This document shows positions 1 to 12,330 of a stretch of DNA of 64,000 nt, in pieces. How positions within the stretch are numbered: position 1 is the stretch's first letter; every line of letters starts with the position of its first letter. A program made the translations under genes and the position numbers. The notes beneath the pieces are model-generated. The model saw only the letters and a program-made list of their open reading frames with translations, was not told where the DNA came from and made no database searches. Origin of the DNA: Epiperipatus broadwayi (Eukaryota > Onychophora > Udeonychophora > Euonychophora > Peripatidae); the NCBI GenBank assembly GCA_028023455.1, contig JAQFVV010000050.1, positions 1,692,411 to 1,756,410 of the forward strand. The letters are read 5' to 3'.

Positions 1-320
1 CGGAATTGTTGAGCGCTTTCGACAGAGCTAGACCAACTTTTGACACGAGAGATAGGGGATTCAAACCCCAACTTAGAGAGCCGGCTGTAAACACCGTAAG
101 ATATAGACATAGGTCAAATTTGGGGAGTCCCCGGAGGAGACATTATTCTAATAGTCCCAAGAGAACAAAAATCTTTCGAAGAACCGACAGCGATCCTGAT
201 GTCTCTCATACTAGATTTAAGGAAAGGCCCAGGGGTGATTCTCAATCCCCCAGCATGAGTGGCTATATGCAGAAAAAAAATATAATAAAGAACCACCAGA
301 CAAAAATTAAAAATATGTAA
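1..320 (+). CDS. 3' end of an LTR-retroelement-like ORF, open at left edge
   Basis: An open frame enters from the left edge and stops at 318-320. About 105 codons are visible, so the real start lies outside the window. The product is basic and rich in Arg, Ser and Pro, with clusters such as RYRHRSN, SPRRRHY and SPKRTKIFRR and a more acidic DSDPD stretch. I recognise no domain and no catalytic motif. Its base composition is clearly less A+T-rich than the flanking DNA, which suggests constraint or recent origin. It lies upstream of a polypurine tract and LTR start (2695-2709), so the simplest reading is the basic C-terminal tail of a retroelement polyprotein. That is inference from position only. 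The opposite-strand frame 114-425 looks like a shadow. Confidence 0.35.
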   Translation, partial: ELLSAFDRARPTFDTRDRGFKPQLREPAVNTVRYRHRSNLGSPRRRHYSNSPKRTKIFRRTDSDPDVSHTRFKERPRGDSQSPSMSGYMQKKNIIKNHQTKIKNM

Positions 321-1473
321 TCTGACGAATTCGCCGGCTTGACCTAGTATATAATGACCATGGACTCGGAATAATGGAAAATGTTTAACAAAGTTTAATG
401 AAATAAATGTAAAAATGAGTATCAAGTTAGTTTGAATAATTAAAAATGATTAAAGTTAGTCTTAGTAAAATAAAATAACAATCTTAGAGGTTTTTAAAAT
501 GTCAAAGCAACGATAAAACAATTTATGTCAAAAACCCTCGATTATGTCTTATCGATTATGTTAAATCCCAGCTCATAAGTCTAGAACATAGCGGAGCATG
601 ACGCAAACAAAATAAATGTGTAAATCAAAATAGACAAGCAAAATGAAAATGTTTTTTTTTTTTTAAAAAAAAAAAAAGGGAGAGTAAAAATAACGCTTTA
701 AAAATAAAAATGAAATAAATAAGTGTATAATGAAAGTATTAATGAAAATAAAACATTATCAAATAAAATTTAAAAAAAAAGTGTATTAAATTAGGATTGA
801 GGTGTGTGCGAGTATTTGGGCAAAGAAATTAAAAGTTGGTTTAAATCAGCACAAAATCTATCTGTGTGTTTGAATTGCCTTATACTTTGCTGCCTACTTC
901 TCTTAACATTACATTTATTACCTAATGATGAAAATAAAAACTAAAAATGCACTCTAGAAAAATAAGAATTTGAAGTGGTCAATACTTAGGAAAAGTGATC
1001 AATGCACATATTAATTAAGAAAAATGTTCGTAAATAAATAAGTAGGTCAAATAGTTAAAATAAAATCGATAAAATCAAGTTAAATAAATAAGCGTAAATA
1101 TATCTGTAGTAAATAATAATAAAAAGTGACTCGTGATAAACTAATAGATTTTTTTTTTTTGGAATACATGCATGGTAATAAAAGGAAGTAAATAAATGAT
1201 TTAAAGTCAAGTCAAAATATATATATATCAGTGTAATAATGAATCGTAGTAAAGTAAGTTGTTTTTGAATATACGCAAGTTAATAAAAGTTGAGTAAATA
1301 ATGAATCGTAATAAAGTAAAATAGTTTTTCTGAATACACGCACATAGATAAAAAAGTTGAGTAAGGGTTGAAAATAATATTCGAGATTAGATTAATATAA
1401 ATAAATATGAAAACTGATGTCCGTGGTAGTTTAGAATAATATTGTGAGATTAGATTAATACAAATGTTAGAAT
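321..1473. other. A+T-rich non-coding stretch, probably retroelement 3' untranslated region
   Basis: Very A-rich on the plus strand, with poly(T)/poly(A) runs at about 650-680 and 1147-1160. There is no open frame of note. It lies between the edge ORF and the 367-bp tandem duplication, and probably belongs to the internal part of the LTR element. Confidence 0.4.
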
Positions 1474-2202
1474 AATGTTCATATGAATTTAAAAATAATG
1501 TTGTAAGATTAGTAATAAAAATATAAAGTCAATCTAAGGTGTATTAAGAGTGTGTAAGTATACATGTGTATATACGCGCACATACACTGGTAATATTCGG
1601 TAAATACGATACCTCATGATGCGTATCTTAAATGTATTTATCCAGATATCCTTTTAGGTTATTTTCTTGGCACTGCTGCACCTCATGATGCATGCAAAAA
1701 GGGATTTATTTATTATAGATTCCCTGTAAGCAAGTCCAGTAATAACTCGATATCTAGAATATTAGTAGGTGTAGAATTATGCTGCACGTATACACATGTG
1801 TAGGAATTTATCTATAGCAAAAGGGAATGAGGGTAAGATATTGTTCATGCGAATTTAAAAATAAGGTTGTAAGATTAATAATAAGGAAATAAAAGTCAAT
1901 CTAAGGTGTATTAAGAGTGTGTAAGTATACATGTGTATATATGCACACATACACTGGTAATATTCGGTAAATACGATACCTCATGATGCGTATCTTAAAT
2001 GTATTTATCCAGATATCCTTTTAGGTTATTTTCTTGGCACTGCTGCACCTCATGATGTGTGCAAAAAGGGATTTATTTATTATAGATTCCCTGTAAGCAA
2101 GTCCAGTAATAACTCGATATCTAGAATATTAGTAGGTGTAGAATTATGCTGCATGTATACACATGTGTAGGAATTTATCTAGAGCAAAAGGGAATGAGGG
2201 TA
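1474..2202 (+). repeat. Two-copy tandem duplication, 367-bp period
   Basis: Two nearly identical units run about 1474-1835 and 1841-2202. Aligned landmarks are offset by 366-367 bp throughout, for example CTAAGGTGTA at 1534 and 1901 and TAGGAATTTA at 1801 and 2168. Differences are scattered substitutions plus a few small indels near the start of the unit. Each unit carries two CCTCATGATG motifs and an ACATGTGTA motif. The duplication lies between the edge ORF and the polypurine tract, so it looks like an internal duplication of the untranslated region. A short frame (2163-2480) begins at the end of the second unit; I do not recognise its product. Confidence 0.85.
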
Positions 2203-2694
2203 GTATAGAAATAAATTTAGTTAAAGATACGTTTAAAGCTGCCGACTGGATAAGTTTTAGTACCCGTAACGGACTTGTCAGGGATCATTCCTCTTTCCAA
2301 AGCGTAAGTCGAAAATGGACAGTTGAAAATTCCTGCCATTTCACAGCGACCCTTTCTTTTTCCAAGTCCGATCAAGAGAATCGGCAAATGAAGTTTCGAT
2401 TTTATACATGTGTAAGTCGGTGTAAGTCAGCAAATCTGCTTCCGCGTCGTTTCCAAAAGATCCCTGTGCCACAAAATTAGTTTGTCCCGGTGGTCATTAT
2501 CCATGATTTAGATCATTGTGAGCAATGTATTCGGCATAGATAGAAGGAAAGGATAGTCAAAACAGATTGCCCTTTGTATGTTAAGTAAAAGATATTAAAA
2601 AGCTAACTTAGAAAAATAATAAATTAATAAATCTTTAGAGTCAAGAATTAAAATTGCAAGAGATAAAATGGTCAAAAATGACGCATTTTACTCT

Positions 2695-2708
2695 AAAACG
2701 GAGGGGGG
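2695..2708 (+). promoter_or_regulatory. Polypurine tract of LTR retroelement
   Basis: AAAACGGAGGGGGG lies immediately before a TGTAATGTGCC sequence. A purine run abutting TG is the usual junction between internal region and 3' LTR, where plus-strand DNA synthesis is primed. This is the longest G-run I noticed in the window. Confidence 0.6.
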
Positions 2709-4299
2709 TGTAATGTGCCAAGGCCAATTTGGCACATGTATATAAAATAATTTTGTCTAAAAAAATTATTAAAATAAAAAAAAAAAAAATCTTTCGTAAA
2801 AGAGTTTGAAATAAAAGATTAAAAGTGGGAAGGGGGTTTTCTTAAAGTCAAACTAAAAGTGTTATAAAAGAAAGTAAAGTTTTTCTAAATTAGTATTCGT
2901 AAAAATAAGTAATTTAAAATTAAAAAAAAATATAAATCTCTTTTCATTCAAGCTTATTATAATAAATTATATATGTGCGTGCGAGTGTAAATAAATGTAT
3001 GCGTGTTAGAATAATATTAAAAAAAATATATATGTAAATGAAAGTTAAAAAAGAAATTATATTTGGAAAACACAGCGATGGCTATTAAGTTAAATAAAGA
3101 TTTAAAAAAACCACACCAGCGGTGGGCTACTAATTAAAGATATAAAAACAATACGTTTATGAAAGCTACTACTAATTAAACAATCGTCAAAAACACATTG
3201 TCATAGGATTAATTACTAATGGAATTTCGACAACACCTATTGCACCTATTGCCGGAGGATATTAAAATGAAAACAATTCGGATACATAAATAGCCAGATT
3301 TTTATCGGAGTTCAGTTTTTTTCAGTCTAGTTTGCAGTGACAGTCTTGTTTCAGTTCAGATAACAGTGCAGTTTCTATTATGTATCCAGAAACAAAAATG
3401 CATTGTTGAGCAGCTTTTGGAAATATACGCTCATGCTTCAGCCTTTTTAGTCCAACAAGATCATCAAAACCTGCCTGTGAAATAATGTCTGCATAACAAC
3501 TCAGAAATCCTCCGTCAAACGTTCAACTGTTTTCAAGAATAAAACCAATGGATTCGCATAAAATCTCTTCAAGAAACGTCCAAATCTAACCGGTTAGATA
3601 TAATCCATCAGAAGCAGCAGAAGCAGCCAACAACAAGCAATATCCACGTTCCAAAAATCCTAGGTAAACATTTATTTATTATCATTTATACGTAGTAGCC
3701 ACCGCTGTAATTCGTCAATCCTACCAAGTAAAGTAATTTGAACTCTTAAGCATGCATAAAATGAACTATTGATGTGTGTGTGTGTGAATGTGAGATAATT
3801 TAATGATGTCACATATTATTTATGCTTTTCACCAGATATATGTTATAATGTGTTACTTTAAAAATGTGCGTGTGTTAAATTAGATTTATAAAGATGTTTA
3901 AATTTAGTCAATTAATGTTGGGTAATAAATTATCTTTAAACTTAATTAATGTTAATTAAAATAAAATGTCTTCAAACTTAAACTTTATTTGTCGGTCAAT
4001 TCTTTTTACCAACCTTTTTATTAATTCTTTCCACCACTAATTTTGTATAATTTTGTTATTGAATTAAAATTAGACTGAGCTAGTTTTAGGAAATGTTTCG
4101 AGCGCTGGATTATGAGCCTACTGCCTGAATACATTAGTCATTAGACTAGCTGGCACCCCGCGGTTTACCCTGAAACAAATAAAGTATTTGGATAGTAGGT
4201 GTTTGAATCTAGCAGCCGAGATGGGCCATTGTTGATAGTTAAAGCTATCAATAAGATCTCCCATTTTGCTTGAACATGCCGGTTCGTTCACCTAACATT
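2709..4299 (+). repeat. Putative 3' LTR (right end uncertain)
   Basis: Starts TGTAATGTGCCAAGG right after the polypurine tract. It includes a small dyad at 2714-2736 (GTGCCAAGG...TTGGCAC). A TATA-like CATAAATAG at about 3285 is followed about 25-30 bp on by a TCAGTT initiator-like motif (about 3311). That is a typical U3/R promoter arrangement. Candidate poly(A) signals (AATAAA) occur near 3960 and 4175. The right end is not certain; CCTAACATT near 4291-4299 partly mirrors the left terminus. No second LTR is in the window, so it cannot be confirmed by comparison. Lineage is probably Ty3/gypsy-like from the LTR style only. Confidence 0.45.
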
Positions 4300-4317
4300 T
4301 ATAAGATTATAAATGTA

Positions 4318-4689
4318 TTAGGAAGGAGTTTGAAACCGGCCAAAACTTATATATACATATAAGTAAGTGGTTTCAGCAGTTCGACCCGGTACAATATATA
4401 TATTGTAATAGGCACACGACGATCGAAGGCTAAACTTCCCTTTTATGTGTACATAATGGGGAATTCTATAATTCAAAATTGTCCACTTTCCATTTCCACA
4501 AGCAGAGAAAAATACGGAAATAGATGAGTCTATCTCCGTATTTGACTGAACCTGTATGCTATGCGGATATAGCCCCAGGTTATATTTCCCAATCAACTTT
4601 CTCCCGACTGCTGTAAGATCTGACAGAGTTACAGCGCTTGGATGATTTATAAATGTAATGGAATCAAACACTGCACCACCAATTTCCAC
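4318..4689 (-). CDS. Unrecognised ORF, 123 aa, probably repeat-derived
   Basis: A 123-residue minus-strand frame beginning MEIGGAVFDSITF in a segment (about 4090-4690) noticeably richer in G+C than its surroundings. I recognise no domain. Within the frame a short dyad is visible on DNA (CTCATCTATTTCCG-like around 4520 against ATAGATGAGTC). It lies just after the putative LTR. It may be the start of another mobile element or fortuitous coding capacity of a younger repeat. A host function is not supported. Confidence 0.2.
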   Translation of the reverse strand: MEIGGAVFDSITFINHPSAVTLSDLTAVGRKLIGKYNLGLYPHSIQVQSNTEIDSSISVFFSACGNGKWTILNYRIPHYVHIKGKFSLRSSCAYYNIYIVPGRTAETTYLYVYISFGRFQTPS

Positions 4690-5191
4690 ATGTTAATTTA
4701 ATAATAAAAAAAAAAGAATAATAGTTTTTCCACCCTAACACTAGACTATCCCTTTTTGGACGTGGCGAAGAATGAGACAAGACAGATTTAAATAGAAAAA
4801 ATATATTTAATAGAATAAATCAATCATAAAAAAGATCTATAAAAACACATTAACATTAAATAAAACAGATTATGATCTATAGTGCTACAAGAAAAAGAAC
4901 ACATAAAAAAAAACTCTTATAAATGATGGTACATTTATAAATCGTCATTCTGGGTATTTATCAAAAAAAATTCAAGAATATCTTTATCATTCACAAAAAG
5001 CATGTGTCCATTGTCTAAGTAAATGATGTACACATTGAAATATATAAAAAAAATAGTATGCATCTTTACCTAGGTTTTAGTCTCTGAATTTATCCGATGT
5101 CCTGCTGACTGCCATAAGGATTTCTCCATTTCTTTAGGAGGGATGGTCACTCATAGGTTAGATTTGGTTGTGTAAAGCTTCTCAGTGTTAA

Positions 5192-5252
5192 GACATCAAG
5201 GACGAGGCATCAAGGACAAGGTATCATGGACAAGGCATCAAGGACAAGGCAA
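5192..5252 (+). repeat. Minisatellite, about four 15-bp units
   Basis: Four imperfect copies of a unit close to GGCATCAAGGACAAG, with variants such as GAGGCATC and GGTATCATGGAC. It stands out as a G+C-richer island. The flanking 5090-5400 is also less A+T-rich and may be the rest of an unidentified repeat. Confidence 0.75.
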
Positions 5253-5399
5253 CTAAATGAATCTACCGGCAGACACTATGATGGCGATTATTACAACTTG
5301 AAAAGAACCATTAGTACAGTAAGTCCGGATCGACCAGCGATCACGATGGCCTTAGCCAGCCATTCTAGATGAGGCACCAATGTTAAAAGTCATATTTGT

Positions 5400-8300
5400 T
5401 AACTATATCGGTTGATTATCAGAGCTGTGTTTTACCACCCTGTCAACATGAAGTCTCTAGCTCTAATCCCTCCTGAAAACTTTTTTTTTAATTAAAAAGT
5501 TCCACCAGCCTTTGTCCTTCCGATCCTTTGTTTCACTTTTATTCACACCTTCTTTCTTACTATGCCTTCGGCCATATGTAAATTGCTATTACCCACTCTC
5601 GTAGCACTATGTACCTTTATTTATTTCAATATTCTTGATTTTAATTAAACAGATTTTAATACATTTTTTTTTTTTTTTAAATTTGGACAAGTATTTATTA
5701 TTTCTGTCTATATCCTGCTTCAAATACACTCCATACACGCATTTCGTTTATCGTCATACTTTAAAACCCAGATCCTTATCTTTTGATCATGTCTAACTTT
5801 CTCTGTTTTGCGCGCTATTTAAGGTTTTTTTTTTTTTTTAAACTTTACTTTCTTTCAAAATCGTATTTTAACTTGCATTTTATTTATATTTCTTTATCGC
5901 TTTATTTTTTCACATACATTTCCAATATCTCTAATTTTATATTTTAATTTCACCAAAACCCGAATTTTGGAGGGTAAAAGATAAGAATCTTTTGATTCTA
6001 ATTCCCTCTCTTTTTTTTTTTATTAGTTGAAACATTTCTTTGTTCTGTAAATTTTTCCAAGCTCGCTTTTTCTTTTTTATTTTTTTTTCCTTCCAAACAT
6101 AATATTTAATATTCTTTGAATGTTTAATATTTATATGTGTGACCGCAGTATGTGCGATCATCACAATATATATATGAATCTAAAAGCAACCAGTTCTTTT
6201 CCTCTTTATTATTTAATTATTCAGCATTAGACTGAACTCAAATCTTGGTTACCAGATTGAATCTGCATTATCTTGAGCTAATTTAGTTGCTCACACTATA
6301 TATATATATATATATATGAGTGTTATATAGTTGCTCACACTATATATATATATATATAACAGTCATCTTAGAGCTGTATTTATCATCAAATTTTGCTAGG
6401 CTATTAACTTATAACATTAGCACACCATGAACAATAGGATGGATATGTTATAAGATTATAGGCATGATTTATTAACCACACATACATTTATTTTAATCTG
6501 TTAAGATGAGACTGCCATACTAATAATAGTCTCACCTCTTATGTAAATGAGATATTTATTTATATAGTGTGATGTATATAAATTGTAATAAACTAAAGAT
6601 CAGCATTTCATTTACATATGTTTAGTTTCATTTAAGAATGATGTGTCGTAAATTCTAGAAAATTTCATAGGCGTCATTCATTCAGACATGGTAAAGAGTA
6701 ATTTAAAGTGATTAGTTTATCTTCATGCTTTCATTTCCAGTGCTTAAGATTTGCCCATACTTAAGAATTTGGGTTGAAAGAATAGGTGGATTCATTCTAT
6801 TCTTTTGCAAAGACTTTATCTTGTGTTGGAAATGAAAGTATTCATTTAGTATTAATATTCATAAAAAAGCGCATGTACATTAGCTTGAAATGCTGATATT
6901 TAGTTTATCTTACCGCTTATGTAAATGCCTGTGGGCAATGACCACACATATTTAATGCTATATAATCCTTATCATTTTGTTTACTTTATTTTATGATGTT
7001 TTTTTATTGTTTTAAGGAACATGTTTAAAATACAAATTTTGTTTCATATCTTGCTTGCTCGTAGTTCTACTATTCAAACCAATCCACATCATCTTATTCC
7101 AGTTTCTTAATAATTTATATGTTGAACATTCATTGTTTTAATTAAGGTAATTAGAGTGTTAAGTGGTGTGTTCCACCCATTGAATTAAATTGATAGTTAT
7201 CCCTTGAGCCTCATGTTTCTCCCTGTTCTAAACCAGCTCTCATATTAAATTGAGACTGAATGTGATCTCAGAAATGTGACTCATAAGGTGTTAAATCGTG
7301 AAGGACTAGCACATGAGTTATAATTCATCCGGATTAGAGGTCTCACCACCTCACTTCATCAGCTTTGGTGTACTTTGCCTGGGCTCTCGATTTTGTTGTG
7401 AGAGTGTACAAATCTTAACCATTACAAAATCGGCATCATTTTTATAACCACTATCAATTTTTATACAAATATGTTTATCCAAATTTCATTTCAGAATTTT
7501 AACTCCTTCACTGATGTAAGTTATATCTTTTTATAGCCTTATTCTATGTAATTTATTTCCAACCAACAACCTTTTGATACAGTAATTCTTCACATTGACC
7601 TTCAATTGATTGCCCAAATCATAAATCCATAAGTAAAAACTGAAATAAACCACTTCCTTGTCAATCATAAAAATTTTCTTTAAATATCAATTACCTTAAA
7701 CTAAATCTTTATTATCAATCTTTATTTTTTTCCTTTTCAACAAGCCATTGAGTATTACTTAGTGTTTTGAGCATTTATCTTTATACTATTTTCAAAATTA
7801 TAAATCCATCACTTGCAAAATCTATTATTTTGTTTTTTTTTAATTTCCCATTTTAAAGCAGAAAATATACCTCACAACATTGTCAAAAAAAGATTTGGAG
7901 AAATTGAATCATTCAGCCATATACTCGGGTCAGTTCTATTTACTTGTTCTTGTTATCGAATCTCATCATCCTGCATTGTTCTTCTGAATTTGGTAATATC
8001 CCAAATCTGCATCTTGATATTTCTATATTATAATTGTATCAGTTGCCAAATCCAATCCAAAATGGTTGCTTTATGTTTACACTTTTTTGGTTAAGTTAGA
8101 TTCAATCTATGTAATTGTTCAAACCAATTTTAAAACTAGCAGACTCTTTTGCTTAATATGGATCTAAAAATCTCTATAGACAACCTATAATGGCTTAACC
8201 ATTATCTTGTGTAGAACTGTTATTTTTAGTATTTTTCTTTTTAACTTTGGTGTATAGCTATGACAACAATTTCACCATTTTTTTCACTGCAACTTTTAAA

Positions 8301-8630
8301 TAAAGTGAAACAAAATCATAACATACAGTGTATATTTAATTTTATAACATGGCAATAGCCATTTTTCTAACTTTTAGCATCATGTAAAAGACTTTGCTCT
8401 ATTAGTTTTTCTGAATTACATTTATAGTATTTACATAATATAATGTTTTCTAAATATAATATTAAAAGTTTTATAAAATGTTAGAACAATCATAAAATCA
8501 ATACAAACTTAAAAATATCAAAACAACTAGAAATGATGTAGTCTCTGACAATGAAACTGCTTTGCATTTGTAGAAAGGAGAAAAAAATATTAAAGAAAAA
8601 TAATATCACCCAGTTCATATTTGATCATGA
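5400..8630. other. A+T-rich sequence without recognisable genes
   Basis: Poly(T) runs (5487, 5667, 5827, 6009) and two (TA)n tracts around 6297-6318 and 6341-6358. The TA tracts are each preceded by the same AGTTGCTCACAC, so the microsatellite and its left flank are duplicated. The 7230-7430 segment is slightly G+C-richer and may be an old repeat. Short frames here (for example 5937-6164 minus and 7813-8094 plus) are low-complexity and not believable as genes. Confidence 0.5.
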
Positions 8631-8645
8631 CAAAAATCTTGATTT

Positions 8646-8738
8646 AGTCAAGCGTTGGTGGCCTAGCAGTTAGCGTAGCTTACTTCCAAGCAGCTAGCCT
8701 GGGTTCACTTTCCGATTAACACTTTGACATATGTTTAA
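8646..8738 (+). repeat. tRNA-derived SINE copy 1
   Basis: Short SINE of the family also seen at 20.0, 23.8, 34.4, 48.9 and 60.8 kb. The 5' GTCAAGCG and 3' ACTTTGAC regions resemble the two strands of a tRNA acceptor stem. An A-box-like GTGGCCTAGCAGTTAGC and a degenerate B-box-like GGGTTCACTTTCC are present. The copy is flanked by a 14-bp target duplication, AAAAATCTTGATTT, at 8632-8645 and 8739-8752. It is older than copies 3 and 4, judged by its degraded boxes. Confidence 0.85.
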
Positions 8739-8752
8739 AAAAATCTTGATTT

Positions 8753-9400
8753 TTTAGAAAAAAAACAGATATCGAACAGTAAGTTTTTTTACTGTTTAAA
8801 TTAATGTGAATGAGTAAACACACACAGTAAATACAGTTTGTCCCTTCATTTTATTATTAAGAACTACAATATTATTTTTTAATTCTGTTATAATTTTAAT
8901 TTGTTATAATTTTAACTTATATATGCATTCTATACATATAAAGTATTGTCTGTGATAAATATAGATAAATAACAAACAAATTTCTGCGAATTTGCAATTC
9001 AATAAATAACATGTATTCTATAATTACATTTTGAATTACAAGTGTCAAATTAACTCAACCCACATCTTTGACACCATCCACTTTAGATAAATACAGTAAT
9101 GATTATTACTAATCATTTACTAAACAATAGATTGTCACTAGCACAGATATAAAAACTCAATTAAAAATTAATGTATCTGATTTTTTTAAAAACATTAAAC
9201 ACACAAACACTTGGAATTAATCACATTTCTCTTTCCCGTATGTAATATCTTTATAAATATGTTGAATAAATAAACAAAATGACCTATTGTACACAAAGTA
9301 TGATAAATACAAGAAAATTTAGGAACAAATTATAGCAGATATTGTCGCTCTATAGTATATATAAAACCTCCACTATTTTCTTAAATTTTGGGTCCTTCAT
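8753..9400. other. A+T-rich sequence, nothing recognised
   Basis: Short A and T runs only; no coding signal and no clear repeat structure. Confidence 0.5.
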
Positions 9401-9424
9401 AAATTTAACGTTTACACTATCACA

Positions 9425-9550
9425 TGATCACAATTTCATATGCTTAGACAAGTTGTTAAGACAGTAACATAACACAGTACAAACCTTGCATCCATTGATT
9501 ACAAAGGTTTGCACTTGGTTATATTACTGCATAGAGAGTTTGCTACAGTT
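9425..9550. repeat. Short copy of the 21.5/46.5-kb inverted-repeat family, without hammerhead
   Basis: A left segment (CATATGCTTAGACAAG...GTACAAACC), a short centre TTGCATCCATTGATTAC and a right segment (GGTTTGCACTTGG...GAGAGTTTGC) form an imperfect inverted repeat. The same order is found at 21,780-21,905, including TTGCATCCATTGATTA. The arms match those of the elements at 21.5, 45.2, 46.5 and 58.5 kb. In this copy the hammerhead-bearing middle is missing. Confidence 0.65.
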
Positions 9551-10072
9551 TAACATTTAAATTACTTAGAATTTCAAAAGATAATCATAATTATATAGGC
9601 TGTTTTAGTTTTATAGTTACATTCAATTTATGATATATGTTTTCATTTTAATAATAGTTTCATATTTTCTTCTTAGTATTAAAGCAACTTATCCTTTCAG
9701 TATCAAGATGTTTTATATTTCTCTCACTTTTGTTCTCTCTGGCAGTTTGTCTTTCTACTTCATAGTTACATTTTTTATAACATCATTAACTCTTTTTCAC
9801 ATAATTTTTTAAAAAAAATAATATATGAAAATTTTTTAAATAGGTCATTTAAAAATATTTTGACAGTTTATTGATTTCCTCTTATATTTCCTCATCTCAG
9901 TTGAAAACTTATTAGTGGTTTGCAGATTTTTTGTAGTAGTTATATGTATATTTGTTTTAGAAGTATATACTCTTATTCTTCTCCTTCACTTTTTGTTGCA
10001 TTTCTTTATATATTCATATATATTGCTTATAATAACTTCTTTCATATACACTTTAATGCAAATATTTTTTTA

Positions 10073-10188
10073 AATAAAACTTCTTTATTTTCTTGACAGT
10101 TTTGACTGTCCAGCAGTAAGTTTAAGAAGCTCTGATGAAGACTGCTGGACAATCGAAACTGGCAGGAAAATAAAGAAGTTTTATTTTA
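10073..10188. repeat. Palindromic repeat carrying a hammerhead-like core
   Basis: Imperfect inverted repeat with arms of about 46 bp (10,073-10,118 and 10,141-10,187), spacer about 22 bp. The arms contain ACTTCTTTATTTTC and its complement and CTGTCCAGCAGT and its complement. The right arm and spacer hold the hammerhead-like motif annotated separately; the left arm carries an inverted partner lacking the CUGAUGA half. It lies just beyond the C-terminal end of the hAT relic, but I see no functional link. Confidence 0.8.
10126..10166 (+). ncRNA. Hammerhead ribozyme-like motif (family G)
   Basis: CTGATGA at 10,132-10,138. Stem II comes from GACTG and CAATC, with one mismatch; the left arm of the palindrome preserves the complementary CAGTC, so pairing was once complete. 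GAAA follows at 10,155-10,158, then CTGG. The same family occurs on the minus strand at 26.6 kb with a perfect stem II. Stem III is very short or absent and stem I is not evident here, so this copy is probably inactive. Hammerheads of this minimal kind are known from Penelope-like elements. Confidence 0.5.
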
Positions 10189-10619
10189 AAATTTTTTGCA
10201 GTAAAGTGTATATCAAATAAGTTATTATAAACAATATATATGAATATATCTGTTTTCAATAAAAAATAATATAAAATTCTGTTGAACATTACTAAAAGAC
10301 ATTGGGATACCAAAACTAAATATAATTTTTAGCAAAAACTTTTGAATGTCTAACTTTGCATTAACCTTTTGACAAAAAATACATCATTCTGTTCTTCCAA
10401 AAATCTCTATATTATATTATATTGTAATATTATATTACTTAAAATATGTTAGTGCAATTTTGTTTTCATCCATGGAATTTTAAAAAATGGAGGTTGTTAA
10501 AACTTCGATACTGATTATGTCATGGTACAAAATAAATAAACAGGACTGGATGGAGTAGGAATTAGGCCCATGTGAGCTAAAAAAAGTTAGCCCCTATGTA
10601 AGGTTCTGATGTGATACTT

Positions 10620-12330
10620 AATAAGAGAAATTGTTTTCTAAATTTTCCATACAATTTTTATTTATATAAGAAGGCTTTAAGAGCTTCTTTGTTATCAAAT
10701 TCTTCAATTACAATTGAAAAGTCAAGAAACTTTGATATATCACTATTCATACTCAATATAGCCAATACATTTAGTCATTCTTGTTCCATTGTTGATTGCA
10801 GGCCACTAAAGCCTCTTTCATTTGATGCCACCATTGCTTGAAGTGCCAAGAAAATTCTCAGTGCAATAAGGAGTTTTAAAAAAATATTAGATAATTCAAT
10901 ATTTAACCATATTTTTTTTTCAGTGACATATCATTAATTTTAAAATTTACATCAAACACACCCTTAAGCAAAGCTATTTCATCAAAGAGTTCAACTGAAA
11001 CTTGATTCACTATTGGTTCACAATTCTGTTGACTTTTTGAAATAATTTGTCTTCACTCATGTTCTTAAAAACCCATAAGAAATGAAAATGGTGGCAGATT
11101 TCTTTAACTGCAGAAAATCGATGCTTAAGCTCATTAAGTACAAGGACTATTATGTGATGAAAGACATTTGCTATGAAATAATTTTCTGCATGTGGTTGAG
11201 TTGAGTATGTGCAACCAGGACACAAATTAAAGTTAGTCAATATATCTATTTTACTTGACATGGTTCAGGCTACTTGGACTCCTTAATGTATTTCATCCCA
11301 CTTGTCTCTAAGCTTCAGAATATCTTGTAATTGATTGATATTCTCTGAGTCTGCATCTAATGTTTCCTCATGACAATCCCATAGTAAATTTACCTCATGC
11401 ATCATTGTTAGCACTTTATCATAAATTGAAGCCATTAAAACACATTCAAAACTATCCAGATACTTCTCAATACCATCAAGGTCAGTCTTACATTCTGCTG
11501 TTGAGTTTGTAAGCTTTCTCCCCTCTTTTATAGCATTTCTAATGCTTCTCAAATGTTAAGCAATAGGTCAAACACAATCTATCCTGGTTGACCACCTCAT
11601 TTTGGACATTTGATGGAGGGATAAAGAAACATGTTTTTCAGTATTTTTCATTTTTGTGAACCAGAGGATATTATAAATTTTTTAATCATTCCCAAAAATT
11701 TAATTGTTCTTTACATGACTCAACACTATCTGCTCTGACTAAATTAAACATATGGTTTGCACAGCTTGAAATCAAGAAATTCTTATTTCTTTCTTTCAAT
11801 TTATCTTGTACACTATTGCATGTGGAAACCAAATTGGCACTATTGTCATACAGTTGACCTACACATTCATCAAAGTTAAACTCAAACTATTGACAGCTAC
11901 AATAATTTTTTCAACAATTTCTTCACCAGTGTTTTTAGGGAAATCACAAATCATAATAAAACATTCTTCAATAAAAACTGTAACTTTAATATATCTCAAG
12001 ATAAATGATAGCTTCTCTTGATGAGCAGTCACATGTTTCATCCACAGATATAGCAAAATATTTTGCTACTTTAACTTCTATATTTTTTTTCTGAGCAAAA
12101 AAGCCACTGATTTCAATAAATTCATTTGAATATAAAGAGATAGAATGGACCTGAAGATGCTAGTTATTTTCTTGTGAATTACAAACTTCTGCAACATAAT
12201 CACTCAATACCTGGTCATACTAGCTCAAAAACTCAACTAGGCCAAAAGGTGGCAGCATTAGTACTCTTCTTATTCGTTCAGAAGATCCATATAATGCAAA
12301 TATTCTTTCAGTTAAAAAAACTAATGTCTA
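10620..12330 (-). pseudogene. hAT transposase relic (ZMYM1/DUF4371-like)
   Basis: Reading the minus strand from about 12,330 down gives a recognisable but broken transposase of the ZMYM1-like hAT group, interrupted by many stops and frameshifts. Around 12,000-12,060 is VDETCDCSSREK, then LSFILRYI (11,859-12,056 frame), matching the catalytic-core start of these proteins. Next come SCANHMFNLV (about 11,750) and a degenerate KMRWSTRIDCV region (about 11,590), two further hallmarks. Frames 11,283-11,552 and 11,010-11,261 cover the helical insertion. The end, about 10,690-10,860, reads ALRIFLALQAMVASNERGFS, the C-terminal hAT dimerisation domain. It once catalysed cut-and-paste transposition; it cannot do so now. 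No terminal inverted repeats were identified. Confidence 0.8.

Noticed and set aside
7340-7400. Minus-strand CTGATGA followed by a perfect five-pair hairpin
   Set aside because: No GAAA follows the hairpin and no flank pairing is present, so it does not meet the hammerhead layout.
11806-12021. Plus-strand 71-aa frame
   Set aside because: It is the opposite-strand shadow of the hAT transposase relic.
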